Assembly: GCA_964545715.1 (NCBI GenBank)
Contig: CAZJHX010000041.1
Span: forward strand, 5,563 to 69,562
Origin: CAZJHX01 sp964545715
GTDB lineage: Bacteria > Myxococcota_A > UBA9042 > GCA-2863065
DNA length: 64,000 nt
Reading direction: 5' to 3'
The position numbers and the translations under genes are program-made. Every line of letters starts with the position of its first letter. The first letter of the stretch is position 1. Shown one piece after another: positions 48,493 through 56,949 of this stretch. The notes beneath the pieces are model-generated. The model made no database searches. It saw only the letters and a list, made by a program, of their open reading frames with translations, and was not told where the DNA came from.

Positions 48493-48522
48493 TTGCGGAC
48501 AAACGGTGGCATGCACTAGAAT
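48493..48522 (+). promoter_or_regulatory. Candidate promoter (TTGCGG, N18, TAGAAT) for the metalloprotease operon
   Basis: TAGAAT (48517-48522) lies 10 nt before ATG 48533, with TTGCGG 18 nt upstream. It is the best sigma-70-like match seen in the window; the leader would be only a few nt. Confidence 0.5.
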
Positions 48523-48532
48523 CCGTGACGCC

Positions 48533-49108
48533 ATGAAGCATGCTTTCAGCCTATGTCTTGTCGGTTTCGTCATTGGGCTCACCGCGCCCGCAGAGGCGAC
48601 CACCGTGATCCGGATATCCCTCGACCAGATGACGCAGTCCAGCGACGTCATCCTGTACGGTCAGGTCGTGTCCTCCACGCCAATCGCCGTCAACGGCAAC
48701 CCGCGCCACATCCGCACCGACGTGCACATCCGCATCACGCAGCAGCTGAAGGGGCGCGCGATGAAGGACATTACGCTGCAGCTGCCGGGCGGCACGCTGG
48801 GGGACTATGCGATGAAGATCCCCGGCATGCCCACGTTCAAGGCGGGCGGCGAGGTCGTGCTGTTTTTGGAAAAGACAGCGCAGAACTGGGCGCTGACCGG
48901 GCTGGGGCAGGGCAAGTACTCCGTGTACCGCACCAAAGAGGGCAAGCAGCTGGTCCGGCGCCAGCTCGACGGCGTGCACTTCGTCGGCTACGACGCCCAG
49001 GGCCGCTTCAAGGCATTGCCACAGGCGGCGGACAAAGCTGAGCAGACGCTGTCCAGCCTGCTGGCCGACGTGAAGTTCGCGTTGGCGAAAGCCAAGCCGG
49101 GTAAGTGA
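48533..49108 (+). CDS. Secreted protein of unknown function paired with metalloprotease
   Basis: 191 aa. ATG at 48533 gives a clean signal peptide (LVGFVIGLTAPAEA-TTV) and follows a TAGAAT box. The mature part is a beta-rich domain: SSDVILYGQVVSSTP, DVHIRITQQLKG, ITLQLPGGTLGDYAMKIPG, FKAGGEVVLFLEK, GKYSVYRTKEGKQLVRR. It resembles the small secreted proteins encoded just before matrixin-family proteases in related bacteria, possibly a chaperone or inhibitor; this is inferred. Its stop overlaps the protease GTG (GTGA). Confidence 0.7.
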   Translation: MKHAFSLCLVGFVIGLTAPAEATTVIRISLDQMTQSSDVILYGQVVSSTPIAVNGNPRHIRTDVHIRITQQLKGRAMKDITLQLPGGTLGDYAMKIPGMPTFKAGGEVVLFLEKTAQNWALTGLGQGKYSVYRTKEGKQLVRRQLDGVHFVGYDAQGRFKALPQAADKAEQTLSSLLADVKFALAKAKPGK

Positions 49109-51015
49109 TCGTGACCCATACCTCACGCCTCCTGCTGGCGCTGTTGATGCTCATTCCGAGCACAGCGCTGAGCTACAGCATCAACCTGACCCCGGGTGGG
49201 TACGTCGTGCGCTGGTCCAAGGCGGACATCGGCTATTACACCAACCCCAAGGGGTCGGACGACATCAGCAACGGCAGCGACGTCAGCGCGATCACGGCGG
49301 CGTTCAACGACTGGCAGAACATCGGCTGCAGCAAGCTGACCTTCCAAAAGCAGGGCGACACCAACACCAACAAGCTGATCAGCAACGGCGCGGAGCCCAA
49401 CGGCAAAAACGAGCTGGCGTGGGTGGAGGACAACAGCTGGTCGTTCGGCAAGTACACGCTGGCGGTGACCAGCCCGATCATCTACAGCAACGGCAGCATG
49501 GTCGAAGCGGACATCGCTTTTAACGGCTACCTCAACAAATGGAGCACGGTCGGCCAGTTCGGGCGCGCGGACGTCAAGAGCGTCGCCCTGCACGAGATCG
49601 GCCACATGTTCGGGCTGCAGCACAACCTGGCCGGGTTCAACCAGAACAACCCGCCCACCATGGCGCCGGTCGTCGATCCCTACGGCAAGACCGCCAGCCT
49701 GGAGACCGACGACACCTACGGGCCGTGCTTCTTGTACCCGGCCGGCCAGAAGTTCGACTGCAACAACGCCGACATGTGCCCATACGTCGTCGAGAAGAAC
49801 CCGGACAACGGGCAGGAGTACTACGCGCAGAAGCTCGCGTGTGAGGGTGGCGTGTGCAAGTTCGGCGGCGGCGATCCTCCGGCCGGCAAGGCGCTGGGCG
49901 AGCAATGCGCGACTCAGACCGAGTGCGGCACGCCGCTGTTCTGTCAGCCGATCCAGGGCGGCGGTGGCTTCTGCTCCCAGTTCTGCGAGCCGACTCTGGA
50001 CGACTGCCCCAGCGGCTTTGGCTGCTTCGCTTACAGCAACGCGGACGGCGGCGCGTGCCTGCCGACCGGCGACGCTAAGAAGGGCCTGGGCGAGGACTGC
50101 ACCGGTCAGGACCAGTGCGAGACCAACCTGTGTTACCCGTCCATGACCGGCGGCTGGCAGTGCCGCAACCCGTGCCAGGACGACCCCGATTGTCCGGCGG
50201 GTGAGGAGTGCTTCTTTGCGCCCGGTTATCCGACGGCGGCGTGCATGCCCGAGGCGCTGGTGCCCAGCTACAAGGTCCAGGACGGTGACCCGTGCAACGA
50301 GGACGCGGACTGCGAGAGCGAGGTCTGCGTGCTGAACCCGGGCAGCGGTGGCCCGCGCTTCTGCCGGTCCGCCTGTGATCCTGCGGCGCCCGCGTGCTCG
50401 GTGGGCTTCATCTGCGCCGAGCTTGGCCCCAAAGGCGGCGCGTGCGTACCCGCCCCTGAGACACCGACGTTGGCGGAGGAAGGCGAGCCCTGCGTGAGCG
50501 GCTCCGAGTGCCTGACGGACATGTGCTTCGGTGGCATCTGCCGCCGCTCTTGCAACGTGGTCAGCTCGACCTGCGACGAGGGGACCGAGGGCTGTCAGCG
50601 CGTCACGCCCGACGGTTTGGTCGGTACCTGTGAGGCGCGTGGCGCCGTGGCCCTGGGCCTGCCGTGCAACGGGGACGCGGACTGCTGGTCGCGCTTTTGC
50701 GAGCAGCCGGTGGATGTCGGCGGTCGTCGCTGCCTGGAGCCGTGTCCGGCCGGCGGTGAGGACTGCCTGGACGCTCAGCAATGCGCCGCTGTCCCGTCGC
50801 TGACGCTGCTCGGCGCCTGCGTGGACGCCGACGGCACGCCGGATGATCCGGACGTAACCACGACCGGCGAGGAGATTCCGCCGCCGACGCCCCCCGGCGA
50901 TCGCACCACGAGTCGCTCGACCGGCTGCGCGTCCACACCGGCGCCTATGGGCAGCCCGCTGGCTGCAATGTTGCTTCTGCTGGCGGGTCTGATAGTCACC
51001 CGGCGTCATGCTTAG
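49105..51015 (+). CDS. Matrixin-family (M10-like) secreted metalloprotease with MYXO-CTERM-like tail
   Basis: 636 aa. Signal peptide (LLMLIPSTALS), catalytic domain about 24-220 with zinc motif HEIGHMFGLQH (His163, Glu164, His167, His173) and a Met-turn candidate PPTMAP. The remaining about 400 residues are Cys-rich modules with CxxDxxC-type spacing (CTGQDQCETNLC, CNEDADCESEVC, CNGDADCWSRFCEQP). The C-terminus has Thr/Pro-rich linker, Gly-Cys, a TM stretch AAMLLLLAGLIV and TRRHA, i.e. a MYXO-CTERM-like surface sorting signal. Expected to be cell-surface attached or released by cleavage. It follows its small secreted partner by GTGA overlap. Confidence 0.87.
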   Translation: MIVTHTSRLLLALLMLIPSTALSYSINLTPGGYVVRWSKADIGYYTNPKGSDDISNGSDVSAITAAFNDWQNIGCSKLTFQKQGDTNTNKLISNGAEPNGKNELAWVEDNSWSFGKYTLAVTSPIIYSNGSMVEADIAFNGYLNKWSTVGQFGRADVKSVALHEIGHMFGLQHNLAGFNQNNPPTMAPVVDPYGKTASLETDDTYGPCFLYPAGQKFDCNNADMCPYVVEKNPDNGQEYYAQKLACEGGVCKFGGGDPPAGKALGEQCATQTECGTPLFCQPIQGGGGFCSQFCEPTLDDCPSGFGCFAYSNADGGACLPTGDAKKGLGEDCTGQDQCETNLCYPSMTGGWQCRNPCQDDPDCPAGEECFFAPGYPTAACMPEALVPSYKVQDGDPCNEDADCESEVCVLNPGSGGPRFCRSACDPAAPACSVGFICAELGPKGGACVPAPETPTLAEEGEPCVSGSECLTDMCFGGICRRSCNVVSSTCDEGTEGCQRVTPDGLVGTCEARGAVALGLPCNGDADCWSRFCEQPVDVGGRRCLEPCPAGGEDCLDAQQCAAVPSLTLLGACVDADGTPDDPDVTTTGEEIPPPTPPGDRTTSRSTGCASTPAPMGSPLAAMLLLLAGLIVTRRHA

Positions 51016-52036
51016 CGCAGCCCATCGCGACAATCTGGTTCGTTGGACGCCCGATCTCGACGGCGGACACTACGAGTCCCACTTTCTCAAGGTTAACCTG
51101 GTTGACGACCAGGCGGCGCTTTGGTGGAAGTTCACCGTCACGCAGCCGCTGGCCGGACTTGGGCCTGCGCGCTTTGAGGTGTGGGCGATCTACTTCGACA
51201 TCGCCGATCCCGCCAACAGCTGCGCGGCGCGCGAGACCTTTACCGCGGGGCAGGCCACCATTCAGCGCGACCGGCTGCGCTGCCAGTACGGCGACAACGT
51301 GCTGGAGCACGCCAGCAGCAGCGGCGCCATCACGTCCGAGACCGACGGCCACAGTTTCACGTGGAACTTGTCCTGGGCCGCGGCCGACGCCAGCTTTCGG
51401 CACTTTCCGATGCCCGGCATGTACGACGGCGCGTTCCCCAAGGCCAAGACGCTGAGTCCGGCGATCAACACCTTGTTCGCAGGGACCGCGACGGTGAACG
51501 GGCGCACGTTCGACCTCGCCGACAAGCGCGGGATGCAGGGCCACAACTGGGGCGTCAAGCACGCCGACAGCTGGGTTTGGACGCACTGCAACCAGTTTCG
51601 AGAGGACTCCGGTGCGGTCTTTGAGGCTGTCTCGTCACGCATCAAGGTGGGGCCCCTGACCTCTCCGCAGCTGACGATCCTTCATTTTGACGACGGCGCG
51701 GGCGAGCCCCTGACGATCAACGGCTGGGTCAACATGGTCGCCGCCACCAGCGACCTGCGCGGGCTGTACTGGCGGTTTCGCGGCAGCGACGGCGTACGTG
51801 GCGTCGAGGGCTTCTTCTCGGCGCCGCCGGAGCGCTTTGTCGGCATCAATTACGAGGACCCGGACGGGCGCAAGACCCACTGTCTGAACTCCAAGGTGGC
51901 CGACGGCGAGATCCATCTGCTGCGCAAAGAGGACGGCATCTGGCGGCTGACCCGCAGCCTTACGGTGACCGCCGCGGCCGCGCTGGAGATCGGACTCAAG
52001 GACGAGACCCGCGGCGTGCGCATCCACATCGAGTGA
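51008..52036 (+). CDS. CrtC/AttH-like (lipocalin-type) protein
   Basis: 342 aa, no signal peptide. Overall beta-rich with the paired-lipocalin features of the CrtC/AttH/tocopherol-cyclase-like group: DGGHYESHFLKVNLVDD near the N-terminus, GMQGHNWGVKHADSWVWTHC in the middle, and LYWRFRGSDGVRGVEGFFSAP later. These proteins bind or hydrate hydrophobic molecules such as carotenoids, but no carotenoid genes are nearby, so the ligand is unknown. The ATG at 51008 is inside the end of the protease gene (8-nt overlap). Confidence 0.65.
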   Translation: MLSAAHRDNLVRWTPDLDGGHYESHFLKVNLVDDQAALWWKFTVTQPLAGLGPARFEVWAIYFDIADPANSCAARETFTAGQATIQRDRLRCQYGDNVLEHASSSGAITSETDGHSFTWNLSWAAADASFRHFPMPGMYDGAFPKAKTLSPAINTLFAGTATVNGRTFDLADKRGMQGHNWGVKHADSWVWTHCNQFREDSGAVFEAVSSRIKVGPLTSPQLTILHFDDGAGEPLTINGWVNMVAATSDLRGLYWRFRGSDGVRGVEGFFSAPPERFVGINYEDPDGRKTHCLNSKVADGEIHLLRKEDGIWRLTRSLTVTAAAALEIGLKDETRGVRIHIE

Positions 52037-53133
52037 GCGCTGACCGCCCGCGCATCTATCTCGACCACAACGCGACGACTCCGCTCGCACCCGAGGCCCT
52101 GGCGGCGATGATGCCGTTTCTGCAGGGCGAGTTTGCCAATCCGTCCAGCGCGCATGCGTCCGGTCGTCGTGTCCGCGATGCGGTAGAGACCGCGCGGCGT
52201 CAGGTCGGAGCGCTCGTGGGCGCCAAGCCCAGCCAGGTGACCTTTACATCCGGCGCCACCGAGGCGTTGAACACGGTGATCCGAGGGGTGGGCGGCCATA
52301 TGGTGGCGTCCGCGGTCGAGCATCCGGCGGTGTTGAAGTCGGCTCTGGACGGGACCCGAGCGCCCGTGGACGCGTCTGGCCGAGTCGATCCCGCGACGTT
52401 CGCTGCAGCGGTTCGTCCGGATACCCGGCTGATCGCGACCATGCGGGTCAATAACGAGACCGGCAACCTGTACGACACCGCCGCCATCGCCGCGGCGGCC
52501 CGGGCGGTCAATCCCGCCGTGCTCGTGCTCGTGGACGCGGTGCAGGCGGCGGGCCGCATCGAGCTGGCGCTAGCCTCAACCGGAGCGGACTACCTCGTGA
52601 TCAGCGCGCACAAGATGAACGGCCCCAAGGGCGTGGGCGCCTTGATCACGCGCCGCGGGGCGCCCCCGATCGAGGCGTTGGTGATCGGGGGACCGCAGGA
52701 GCGCGGTCGACGCGGCGGCACCGAGAACGTGGCCGGGATCGTCGGCTTTGGCGCGGCGACTGCCTTGCCGCGTGACGACGAGGAGTTGTCCGCGGTCGAC
52801 CGCGTTCTCAGGCGGCACATCGGCGGTATCGAGGGGCTGCACGTCCACGGGGACCCGGACGACCATGCGCCGGGCACGCTCAATGTGCGCTTTGACGGCG
52901 TAGAGGGCGAGACCCTGCTGATCGAGCTGGATCTGGCCGGCGTGTCGGCAAGCAGCGGGTCCGCGTGCGCGACCGGGGACAAGGCGCCCTCCCACGTACT
53001 CACGGCGATGGGGCTGACTGCAGGGCAGGCCTATCAGTCGATCCGTCTGAGCTGTGGTCGGTCAACCAGCCGATCAGACGTGGATCGAGCCGGGCGCATC
53101 ATCGCAGACGTAATCGCGCGCCTGAGGTCTTAA
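52033..53133 (+). CDS. Cysteine desulfurase (NifS/IscS family)
   Basis: 366 aa. PLP enzyme releasing sulfur from cysteine. IYLDHNATTPLAPEAL start motif, FTSGATEALNTVIRG, VEHPAVLKS, VDAVQAAGRIEL, Schiff-base Lys194 in SAHKMNGPKGVGAL, GGPQERGRRGGTENVAG, and catalytic Cys312 in SSGSACATGDKAPSHVL. The loop around the Cys is the NifS/IscS group I type. Starts in a GTGA overlap with the CrtC-like gene; no iscU, iscA or thiI is adjacent, so the sulfur acceptor is unclear (Fe-S cluster or tRNA thiolation). Confidence 0.92.
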   Translation: MSADRPRIYLDHNATTPLAPEALAAMMPFLQGEFANPSSAHASGRRVRDAVETARRQVGALVGAKPSQVTFTSGATEALNTVIRGVGGHMVASAVEHPAVLKSALDGTRAPVDASGRVDPATFAAAVRPDTRLIATMRVNNETGNLYDTAAIAAAARAVNPAVLVLVDAVQAAGRIELALASTGADYLVISAHKMNGPKGVGALITRRGAPPIEALVIGGPQERGRRGGTENVAGIVGFGAATALPRDDEELSAVDRVLRRHIGGIEGLHVHGDPDDHAPGTLNVRFDGVEGETLLIELDLAGVSASSGSACATGDKAPSHVLTAMGLTAGQAYQSIRLSCGRSTSRSDVDRAGRIIADVIARLRS

Positions 53134-53196
53134 CGCCTTCAGTCTCCGGCCTGATGGCCCGATTGTTTCCTAAGCGTAACAAAGGGCAAGGTGAGC

Positions 53197-53928
53197 ATGC
53201 GCTACGGAATCATCAGCGATATACACAGCAATCTCGAGGGCCTCACGGCTGCTCTGGAGGTGCTGGACGCCGCCAACATCGACCGCGTGATCTGCCTTGG
53301 CGACACGGTCGGGTACGGCGCCCAACCCAACGAGTGCTGCGACATCGTGCGCGAGCTGGCCGACATCACGGTGCTGGGCAATCACGACGCTGTGGTTATC
53401 GAGAAGCTTGACCCGCGCCACTGTCACGCCGCCGCCCGTCGCGCGCTCTTCTACTCGCAGGAGCAGCTGAGCGACGAGAACATGGAGTGGCTGCGCTCGC
53501 TCGAGTACTCGGTGGACGAGGGCGACGTCTGCTTCTGCCACGGCTCCCCGATTCAGGCCGAGAAGTTCGAGTACGTGTTCAGCCTGGACAAAGCGGCCGC
53601 GCTCACCGGCCACTTCGACGAGCTCAAGAACGTCACGTTTGTCGGTCACTCGCACCTGACGACCGCGTATCTGGTCACTGAGCGCATGTCGCTGCAGGTC
53701 AGCGCGCCCCGCTTCCGCCTGCGTGACGGCGTGAAATACGTCTTCAACGTCGGCTCCGTCGGCCAACCCCGCGACCGCGATCACCGCGCTTGCTGCGTGC
53801 TCTACGACACCGACGAGCAGGTCGTCACCTACCTGCGCGTGCCGTACGACGTGGAGTCGGCGGCGACCAAGATCTTCGAGGCCGAGCTCCCCGCCGCCTT
53901 CGGTCAGCGCCTCTACCACGGCGTGTAG
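53197..53928 (+). CDS. Calcineurin-like metallophosphoesterase
   Basis: 243 aa. All five metallophosphatase blocks: GIISDIHSNLEGL (DxH), ICLGDTVGYGAQPNECC (GD), VLGNHDAVVIE (GNHD), CFCHGSP (H), and FVGHSHLTTAYL (GHxH). Belongs to the YfcE/DR1281-like soluble group. ATG 53197 is preferred over GTG 53191 since it places AAGGTG at SD distance. The substrate is probably a phosphodiester or serine/threonine phosphate; unknown. Confidence 0.88.
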   Translation: MRYGIISDIHSNLEGLTAALEVLDAANIDRVICLGDTVGYGAQPNECCDIVRELADITVLGNHDAVVIEKLDPRHCHAAARRALFYSQEQLSDENMEWLRSLEYSVDEGDVCFCHGSPIQAEKFEYVFSLDKAAALTGHFDELKNVTFVGHSHLTTAYLVTERMSLQVSAPRFRLRDGVKYVFNVGSVGQPRDRDHRACCVLYDTDEQVVTYLRVPYDVESAATKIFEAELPAAFGQRLYHGV

Positions 53929-53949
53929 CGCGCGCCCGCGCCGGCGCGG

Positions 53950-53955
53950 TACAGT
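53950..53955 (+). promoter_or_regulatory. Candidate -10 box (TACAGT) for lipB
   Basis: Ends 6 nt before GTG 53962, predicting a leaderless lipB mRNA. Confidence 0.4.
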
Positions 53956-53961
53956 CCGCGC

Positions 53962-54669
53962 GTGCCCGACCTCTCTTATCACTGGCTGGAAAACATAGAC
54001 TACGCGGCCGCGCTGTCTCTGCAGGAGCAGCTGCGCGCTGAGGTCATCGCCGGGGAGCGTCCCGGCGCACTGCTGATGGTCACGCATCCCCACACGGTGA
54101 CGATCGGCCGCCACGGCGACGACGCAAACGTGACGTCACCCCAGCTGTTGGAGGCCGCCGGATGCCGGGTGCACCGCGTCGACCGCGGAGGTGATGTCAC
54201 GTATCACGGGCCCGAACAGCTGGTCGGCTACCCCATCGTGCATCTGGGCGGTCTCAAGCTCGGCACCCGGGCGTACATCTGCCGCCTGGCACAGACGATC
54301 GCCGCCGTCCTGGCGGACTTCGGTGTCGAGACCCGCTATGACGATGACGCGCCGGGTCTGTGGGTTGGGCGGGACAAGATCGTGGCGTTCGGTGTCCACG
54401 TGCGCCGCCAGGTGACGACGCATGGTTTTTCGATCAACGTTGCGCCGGATCTCCAATTCTACGATCTCATTGTCCCCTGCGGGCTGCGCTGGCGCGGTGT
54501 CACATCCATGGCGCGAGTGCTCGGTTCGGCGCCCGCGCTGCCCGTCGTCCGCGACGCCGTGATCGCCGCTTTCGGTCAGCGTTTCGGCGTGCAGTGGGTC
54601 GATTCTGTTCAGGTTCCGAATATAATGCCCACCTTCGCGTCAAAGGGGTCCAGTGAGGTAAACGCATGA
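53962..54669 (+). CDS. lipB: Lipoyl(octanoyl) transferase
   Basis: 235 aa, GTG start. Transfers octanoyl groups from octanoyl-ACP to E2 subunits and GcvH. Motifs: HTVTIGRHGDD, VDRGGDVTYHGPEQLVGYPI, catalytic Lys139 in VGRDKIVAFGV, and catalytic Cys173 in IVPCGLRWRGVTSM. lipA is not adjacent. Stop overlaps the next gene's ATG (ATGA). Confidence 0.95.
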   Translation: MPDLSYHWLENIDYAAALSLQEQLRAEVIAGERPGALLMVTHPHTVTIGRHGDDANVTSPQLLEAAGCRVHRVDRGGDVTYHGPEQLVGYPIVHLGGLKLGTRAYICRLAQTIAAVLADFGVETRYDDDAPGLWVGRDKIVAFGVHVRRQVTTHGFSINVAPDLQFYDLIVPCGLRWRGVTSMARVLGSAPALPVVRDAVIAAFGQRFGVQWVDSVQVPNIMPTFASKGSSEVNA

Positions 54670-55412
54670 GAAACTCGTCCCGCCCATCTCTGCTCGTCGC
54701 CGTCCTCGTAGTGCTGATGGCCATGCCGGCCGTGGCCACCGAGCCGACGGACACCGAGTCCTCTGAATCAACCCTGGACTCAGAGCTGAACGCTGAGGAA
54801 TCGGAGAGCATTCACCCGACCAACTACCCCCACCGCCATCGCCGTCGCCGTGTGCGTCATCGCCGCCGACGTCACCACCGTCGCTTTGGCGACAAGCGCA
54901 CCAGCATGTACGTGGGGCTGGGGCTGCTGGGTAACTTCTTCTTCGGCTCGGACTCGGACATCTCCAAAGTCTACCGGGGCGGCGGCGGCTTCAACCTGCA
55001 GCTGGGCGCGCGCTTCAACCGCAACTTCGCGCTGGAGTTCGGCTACCTGGCCGCCTTCCAGGAGACGGAGTCGGTGAACGGCGTCAGCGTCTCGCAGGGC
55101 TCGGTCCAGGCCGTGACGCTGGACGGCAAGATCTTCGTGGCTCCGGGCATGACGCGCATTGAGCCCTTCGTGCAGCTGGGTGTCGGCGCCTATCTGCTCT
55201 CGGAGGCGTTCAACGAAGAGCTGACGGGCGTTGGCTTCAACCTCGGCGGGGGCGTGGACATCCGGTTCTCGCAGTTTGTCGCGCTGGGCCTGCGCCTCAT
55301 CTATCGCGGCTTCCACGTGGACAACTCGGACAACAACTACTACGCGATTCCGACGCAGAGCGCCTTCCTGAACACGGTAACGGCCGAAGCCAACCTCCAG
55401 CTACACTTCTAA
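54666..55412 (+). CDS. Outer-membrane beta-barrel protein with Arg/His-rich linker
   Basis: 248 aa. Signal peptide (VLMAMPAVA), then an acidic segment (TEPTDTESSESTLDSELN), then a strongly basic stretch at residues 56-73 (HRHRRRRVRHRRRRHHRR), then a small OmpA/OmpX-like barrel from residue about 79: MYVGLGLLGNFFFG, GFNLQLGARFNRNFALEFGYL, FVQLGVGAYLLSE, and a C-terminal Phe (EANLQLHF). The barrel is likely eight strands. The basic stretch would lie in the periplasm or at the surface; role unknown. Co-translated with lipB through a 4-nt overlap. Confidence 0.8.
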   Translation: MRNSSRPSLLVAVLVVLMAMPAVATEPTDTESSESTLDSELNAEESESIHPTNYPHRHRRRRVRHRRRRHHRRFGDKRTSMYVGLGLLGNFFFGSDSDISKVYRGGGGFNLQLGARFNRNFALEFGYLAAFQETESVNGVSVSQGSVQAVTLDGKIFVAPGMTRIEPFVQLGVGAYLLSEAFNEELTGVGFNLGGGVDIRFSQFVALGLRLIYRGFHVDNSDNNYYAIPTQSAFLNTVTAEANLQLHF

Positions 55413-55463
55413 TTGGGTGCCGACTGATTGGGTTCCTACCGCCCTTAAGCGAAGCTATGGGCA

Positions 55464-56237
55464 ATGGCGCTCGATATCATCATAGGCGTGTTCGTCCTGA
55501 CGCTGGGCTGGTTCGGCTCGCAGTCCGGGATGAGCAGCCAGATCTTTCAGCTCATTATTTACGCCGGTGGCGCGTGGCTCGGTCGGGCCATTTCGCGTCC
55601 GGCCGCCAAGTTCATGGTGACCGGCATCGAGTGGCCTCTGCGCTTCGCCTCGGGCATCGCGTTCATGCTGTCGTTTTGCGTGTGTGTGATGGTGTTGTGG
55701 TTCATCCTGGGCAAGGGCAAGGACCGAGTCAGCTCCCACTCCGGCGGGCTGGACTCCGCGATCGGCGGGCTGATGGGCGCCGTGGGCGGTCTCATCGTCT
55801 GTTACGCGTTGCTCGGCGGGTTCATTCTGGTCACCCAGCACCTCGGCGGCGAGCGGGCGATGTTCGCCTTTCAGTTTCAGAACTCGCGTGCCGGTGCCTA
55901 CGTGCTGACTCATAACCCGGTGGACCCGGAGCCGTTCCCGCACGCCATCGTGCTGCAGGCCGCTGTCGGCGATCCGGACCCGGCCTTCAAGTCGCCCAAC
56001 TCCTTTGCGCTGGCGGACCTGTTCGAGAACCCCAAAGCAAAGTTTCTGCGCACGTCACCCGACGTGACCGCCGCCATCAAGTCCGCCCGGTGGAAAGACC
56101 TGCGGCGCAACAAGGACCTGATGGCGCTGATCACGGATGCGCGCTTTCTGGCCGGTGCGCGCCTCTACATGACGCCTGTGCACAAGATCAAAGCCGAGAA
56201 GCCCGAAGAGCGCTTCGAAGAGCTGCGTCAGAAGTAG
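55464..56237 (+). CDS. CvpA family membrane protein
   Basis: 257 aa. Four N-terminal TM helices (IIIGVFVLTLGWFGSQSG, IFQLIIYAGGAWLGRAI, ASGIAFMLSFCVCVMVLW, AIGGLMGAVGGLIVCYALLG) as in CvpA/colicin V production-like proteins, followed by an unrelated about 110-residue helical cytoplasmic or periplasmic part with ARFLAGARLYMTPVHKIK. CvpA members occur in diverse operons. The preceding 50 nt hold no recognisable site. Confidence 0.75.
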   Translation: MALDIIIGVFVLTLGWFGSQSGMSSQIFQLIIYAGGAWLGRAISRPAAKFMVTGIEWPLRFASGIAFMLSFCVCVMVLWFILGKGKDRVSSHSGGLDSAIGGLMGAVGGLIVCYALLGGFILVTQHLGGERAMFAFQFQNSRAGAYVLTHNPVDPEPFPHAIVLQAAVGDPDPAFKSPNSFALADLFENPKAKFLRTSPDVTAAIKSARWKDLRRNKDLMALITDARFLAGARLYMTPVHKIKAEKPEERFEELRQK

Positions 56238-56241
56238 GCCC

Positions 56242-56949
56242 TTGCGCCCACACCCGCCCCGACTACTGTCATGGGTGCTTACCTCGATACTCGACTTCTT
56301 CCTGCCTCCGCGCTGCATCGCCTGCAGCCGGCTGTGCCCCACCATGTTCTGCGTCATCTGCGACCTGTCGGTGACTCCCATCGTCGGCGGGTGCGGGCGT
56401 TGCGGCGTTCCCATGGACGGCATCTCATCGCTGTGCGGCCGGTGTGTCCGGGACGCCTGGCCGCTGCGCTCGTCCTGGGCGCGTTGGGAGCTGGGCGGCG
56501 CCGTTCAGCGCGCGGTTCATCGGTTCAAATATGGTGAGCGCCCCGATCTCGCGCGTGTGCTTGGCGCCGCGTTCGACCCGCGCGGCGGGGAATGGGACCG
56601 GATCGTGCCGGTCCCGCTGCACCCGCGTCGGGCCATGCGCCGGGGCTACAACCAGGCGGCCCTGTTGGCCACCCAGATCGGTGATCGCCTTCAGCTGCCC
56701 GTCGGCTACCGGGACCTGCAGCGCTTTCGTCGGACCCGCCCACAGGCGCTTCTACGCACGGTCACCGAGCGCGCCGAGAACATCCGCGGCGCGTTTCGGA
56801 TGCGGCGCGGCGTCCAGGCTGCGGGCGCACGGATTTTGCTGGTCGACGACGTGGTTACGACCGGCGCCACGATGGGCGCGTGCGCAAAGGTGCTGCGCAA
56901 AGCGGGCGCCGCTCACGTGGACGGCTGGTCGGTCGCGCGCGGCCTGTAG
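56242..56949 (+). CDS. ComF-family phosphoribosyltransferase-like protein
   Basis: 235 aa. N-terminal zinc-finger pairs (PPRCIACSRLC, FCVICDLS, GCGRCGVPM, LCGRC), then IVPVPLHPRRAMRRGYNQAALL and the PRPP-binding loop RILLVDDVVTTGATM near the C-terminus. ComF members participate in natural transformation or in unknown nucleotide metabolism. Start TTG 56242 (4 nt after the CvpA stop) or GTG 56275; the latter removes 11 residues before the first zinc pair. Convergent with rlmH, with no base between them. Confidence 0.88.
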   Translation: MRPHPPRLLSWVLTSILDFFLPPRCIACSRLCPTMFCVICDLSVTPIVGGCGRCGVPMDGISSLCGRCVRDAWPLRSSWARWELGGAVQRAVHRFKYGERPDLARVLGAAFDPRGGEWDRIVPVPLHPRRAMRRGYNQAALLATQIGDRLQLPVGYRDLQRFRRTRPQALLRTVTERAENIRGAFRMRRGVQAAGARILLVDDVVTTGATMGACAKVLRKAGAAHVDGWSVARGL

